NCBI GenBank assembly: GCA_963769255.1
Contig: CAVYKV010000002.1
Coordinates: 1-64,000 of the forward strand
Source: JAKACA01 sp963769255
GTDB taxonomy: Bacteria; Actinomycetota; Acidimicrobiia; Acidimicrobiales; Bog-793
DNA length: 64,000 nt
Direction of reading: 5' to 3'
The stretch's first letter is position 1. Every line of letters begins with the position of its first letter. The notes beneath the pieces are model-generated. The model did not search any database. It saw nothing but the letters and a program-made list of their open reading frames with translations, and was not told where the DNA came from. The position numbers and the translations under genes are program-made. Of this stretch, positions 62,860 to 64,000 are shown one piece after another.

Positions 62860-64000
62860 GTGAACTGGTTCGAATGCGTCCCCAACTTCTCGGAGGGTCG
62901 AGACGACACCGCCATCGCCCGCATCGTGGGCGAGGCCCGCCGGCCGGGCGTCACGCTGCTCGACGCCGAGCAGAACGCCGACCACAACCGCTGCGTCGTG
63001 ACGCTCGTCGGCGAGGGCCCCGCCCTCGTCGAGGCCCTGTTGCAGATGATGCGCCGCGCCACGGAGCTCATCGACCTCAACCACCACGAGGGGGAGCACC
63101 CTCGCATGGGGGCGACCGACGTCGTCCCCTTCGTTCCTCTCGGCGAGGCGACGACGGAGGAGGCCGTCGAGCTCGCCGTCGCCCTCGGCGATCGCGTCTG
63201 GGACGAGTTGGGCATCCCGGTCTACCTCTACGGCCTCGCCGCCCGCCTCCCGGAGCGGCGGGATCTCGCAAGGGTCCGCTCCGGGCAGTTCGAGGGCATC
63301 CGTGACACCATCGCCACGGATACCTCCCGCGCGCCCGACATCGGCGAGCCGAGGCTGCACCGGACCGCCGGCGCCGTCGCCATCGGGGCACGGCCGGTCC
63401 TCATCGCCTACAACGCCTACCTCACGACCCCAGACGTCAGCATCGCCAAGAAGATCGCTCACGCCATCCGCGGCCACGACGGCGGCCTCGCCGAGGTGAA
63501 GGCGCTCGGGTTCGACATCCACGAGCGCCACCGGGCGCAGGTCTCCATGAACCTCACCGACTACCGGCGCACCCCCGTCCACGAAGCGGTCGAGGCCGTC
63601 CGCCGGGAGGCAGCCCGCTACGGCGCCGCCATCGAGGAGACGGAGATCGTCGGCGTCGTGCCGGAGGACGCCCTCTTCGACGCCGCCGAGTTCTACCTGC
63701 AGCTCAACCACTTCGACCGCAGCACCGTCCTCGAGCGCAAGGTTCGCAGCGTGTCACCGCCGGCGGAGTCGCTCGCCGACCTCACGGCTCGGCTGGCCGC
63801 CCGCACGCCGGCGCCGGGCGGCGGCAGCGCGGCGGCGGCCGCCGGTGCCATGGGCGCCGCCCTTGCCGAGATGGTGGCGTCCTATTCGGCCTGGGCGGAG
63901 GAGGTGGCGCTCGTCCGGGCGAGGGCCCGTTTCTCGGACTCGAGACGGCGCTTCCTCCAGCTCGTCGAGGAGGACGCCGACGCCTATCTCGACACGGTGG
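62860..64000 (+). CDS. ftcD: Bifunctional glutamate formimidoyltransferase/formimidoyl-THF cyclodeaminase (3' end outside window)
   Basis: GTG 62860 with GGAGG 5 nt upstream; 380 residues are visible and the frame is open at the window end. Residues 1-300 are the formimidoyltransferase (FECVPNFSEGRD, HRCV-like NRCVVTL, HPRMGATDVVPFVP). From about 305 the cyclodeaminase begins with SLADLTARLAARTPAPGGGS. Together they move the formimino group from formimidoylglutamate to tetrahydrofolate and convert it to 5,10-methenyl-THF, releasing ammonia. The fused form is the animal arrangement and is also found in some bacteria. It gives a one-carbon-saving alternative to HutF. Confidence 0.93.
   Translation, partial: MNWFECVPNFSEGRDDTAIARIVGEARRPGVTLLDAEQNADHNRCVVTLVGEGPALVEALLQMMRRATELIDLNHHEGEHPRMGATDVVPFVPLGEATTEEAVELAVALGDRVWDELGIPVYLYGLAARLPERRDLARVRSGQFEGIRDTIATDTSRAPDIGEPRLHRTAGAVAIGARPVLIAYNAYLTTPDVSIAKKIAHAIRGHDGGLAEVKALGFDIHERHRAQVSMNLTDYRRTPVHEAVEAVRREAARYGAAIEETEIVGVVPEDALFDAAEFYLQLNHFDRSTVLERKVRSVSPPAESLADLTARLAARTPAPGGGSAAAAAGAMGAALAEMVASYSAWAEEVALVRARARFSDSRRRFLQLVEEDADAYLDTV

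Overview
The window is high-GC (about 70%) DNA packed with genes, using many GTG starts and 4-bp ATGA/GTGA stop-start overlaps. A conserved block reads rpsT / lepA-hrcA-dnaJ-rsmE-(BldD-type regulator)-hemW-HTH-HIT-phoH-ybeY-CNNM-era. This, with a BldD homologue and several very large ATPase/cyclase regulators, points to an actinobacterium. An Acidimicrobiia-like, non-streptomycete lineage is my best inference; no rRNA or tRNA is present to confirm it.

Layout. (1) 0-3 kb: the end of an acyl-CoA dehydrogenase, a NUDIX hydrolase, and a B12-dependent acyl-CoA mutase large subunit with isobutyryl-CoA-mutase-like specificity residues. (2) 3-4.8 kb: a GAF-GAF-GGDEF diguanylate cyclase. (3) 4.9-7.8 kb: a three-gene proton-translocating transhydrogenase operon (pntAA-pntAB-pntB), followed by a convergent PIN-TRAM membrane protein and a secreted GH18 protein. 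(4) 10.4-17.6 kb: two more diguanylate cyclases in tandem, one of them a 1788-residue protein kinase-ATPase-GAF-GAF-GGDEF fusion. (5) 17.6-30.2 kb: the conserved translation, heat-shock and RNA-processing block. It includes a hemW with no canonical start codon and a phoH broken by an apparent 1-nt insertion. (6) 30.2-34.4 kb: a Rieske protein fused to an unrecognised 480-residue region, an NTF2-like protein, and a DinG-type helicase. (7) 34.6-45 kb: three giant ATPase regulators, namely a BTAD/SARP-like activator and two paralogous zinc-ribbon/class III cyclase/AAA/TPR proteins that converge tail to tail. (8) 45-53.2 kb: an orphan D12 adenine methyltransferase, a fragment of a CocE/NonD hydrolase, and an AddA/AddB-like helicase-nuclease pair. 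(9) 53.4-64 kb: a histidine-utilisation region.

How the genes work together. hutH-hutU-hutF-hutI form one tightly overlapped operon taking histidine to N-formyl-L-glutamate. Downstream lies a second group: an NCS1 permease, a second urocanase and a fused FtcD (glutamate formimidoyltransferase/cyclodeaminase, cut by the window end). It offers a folate-linked route for the same intermediate. Two urocanases and both formiminoglutamate routes therefore sit within 11 kb.

The three GGDEF proteins supply potential c-di-GMP synthases with different inputs. The XRE regulator at 23.9 kb carries the R-x-D-X8-R-x-x-D motif by which BldD binds c-di-GMP, so synthases and a likely effector lie within about 20 kb of each other. 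Two predicted nucleotidyl cyclases add a probable cyclic-nucleotide layer.

No tRNA, rRNA, CRISPR array, prophage, insertion sequence or replication origin was seen.
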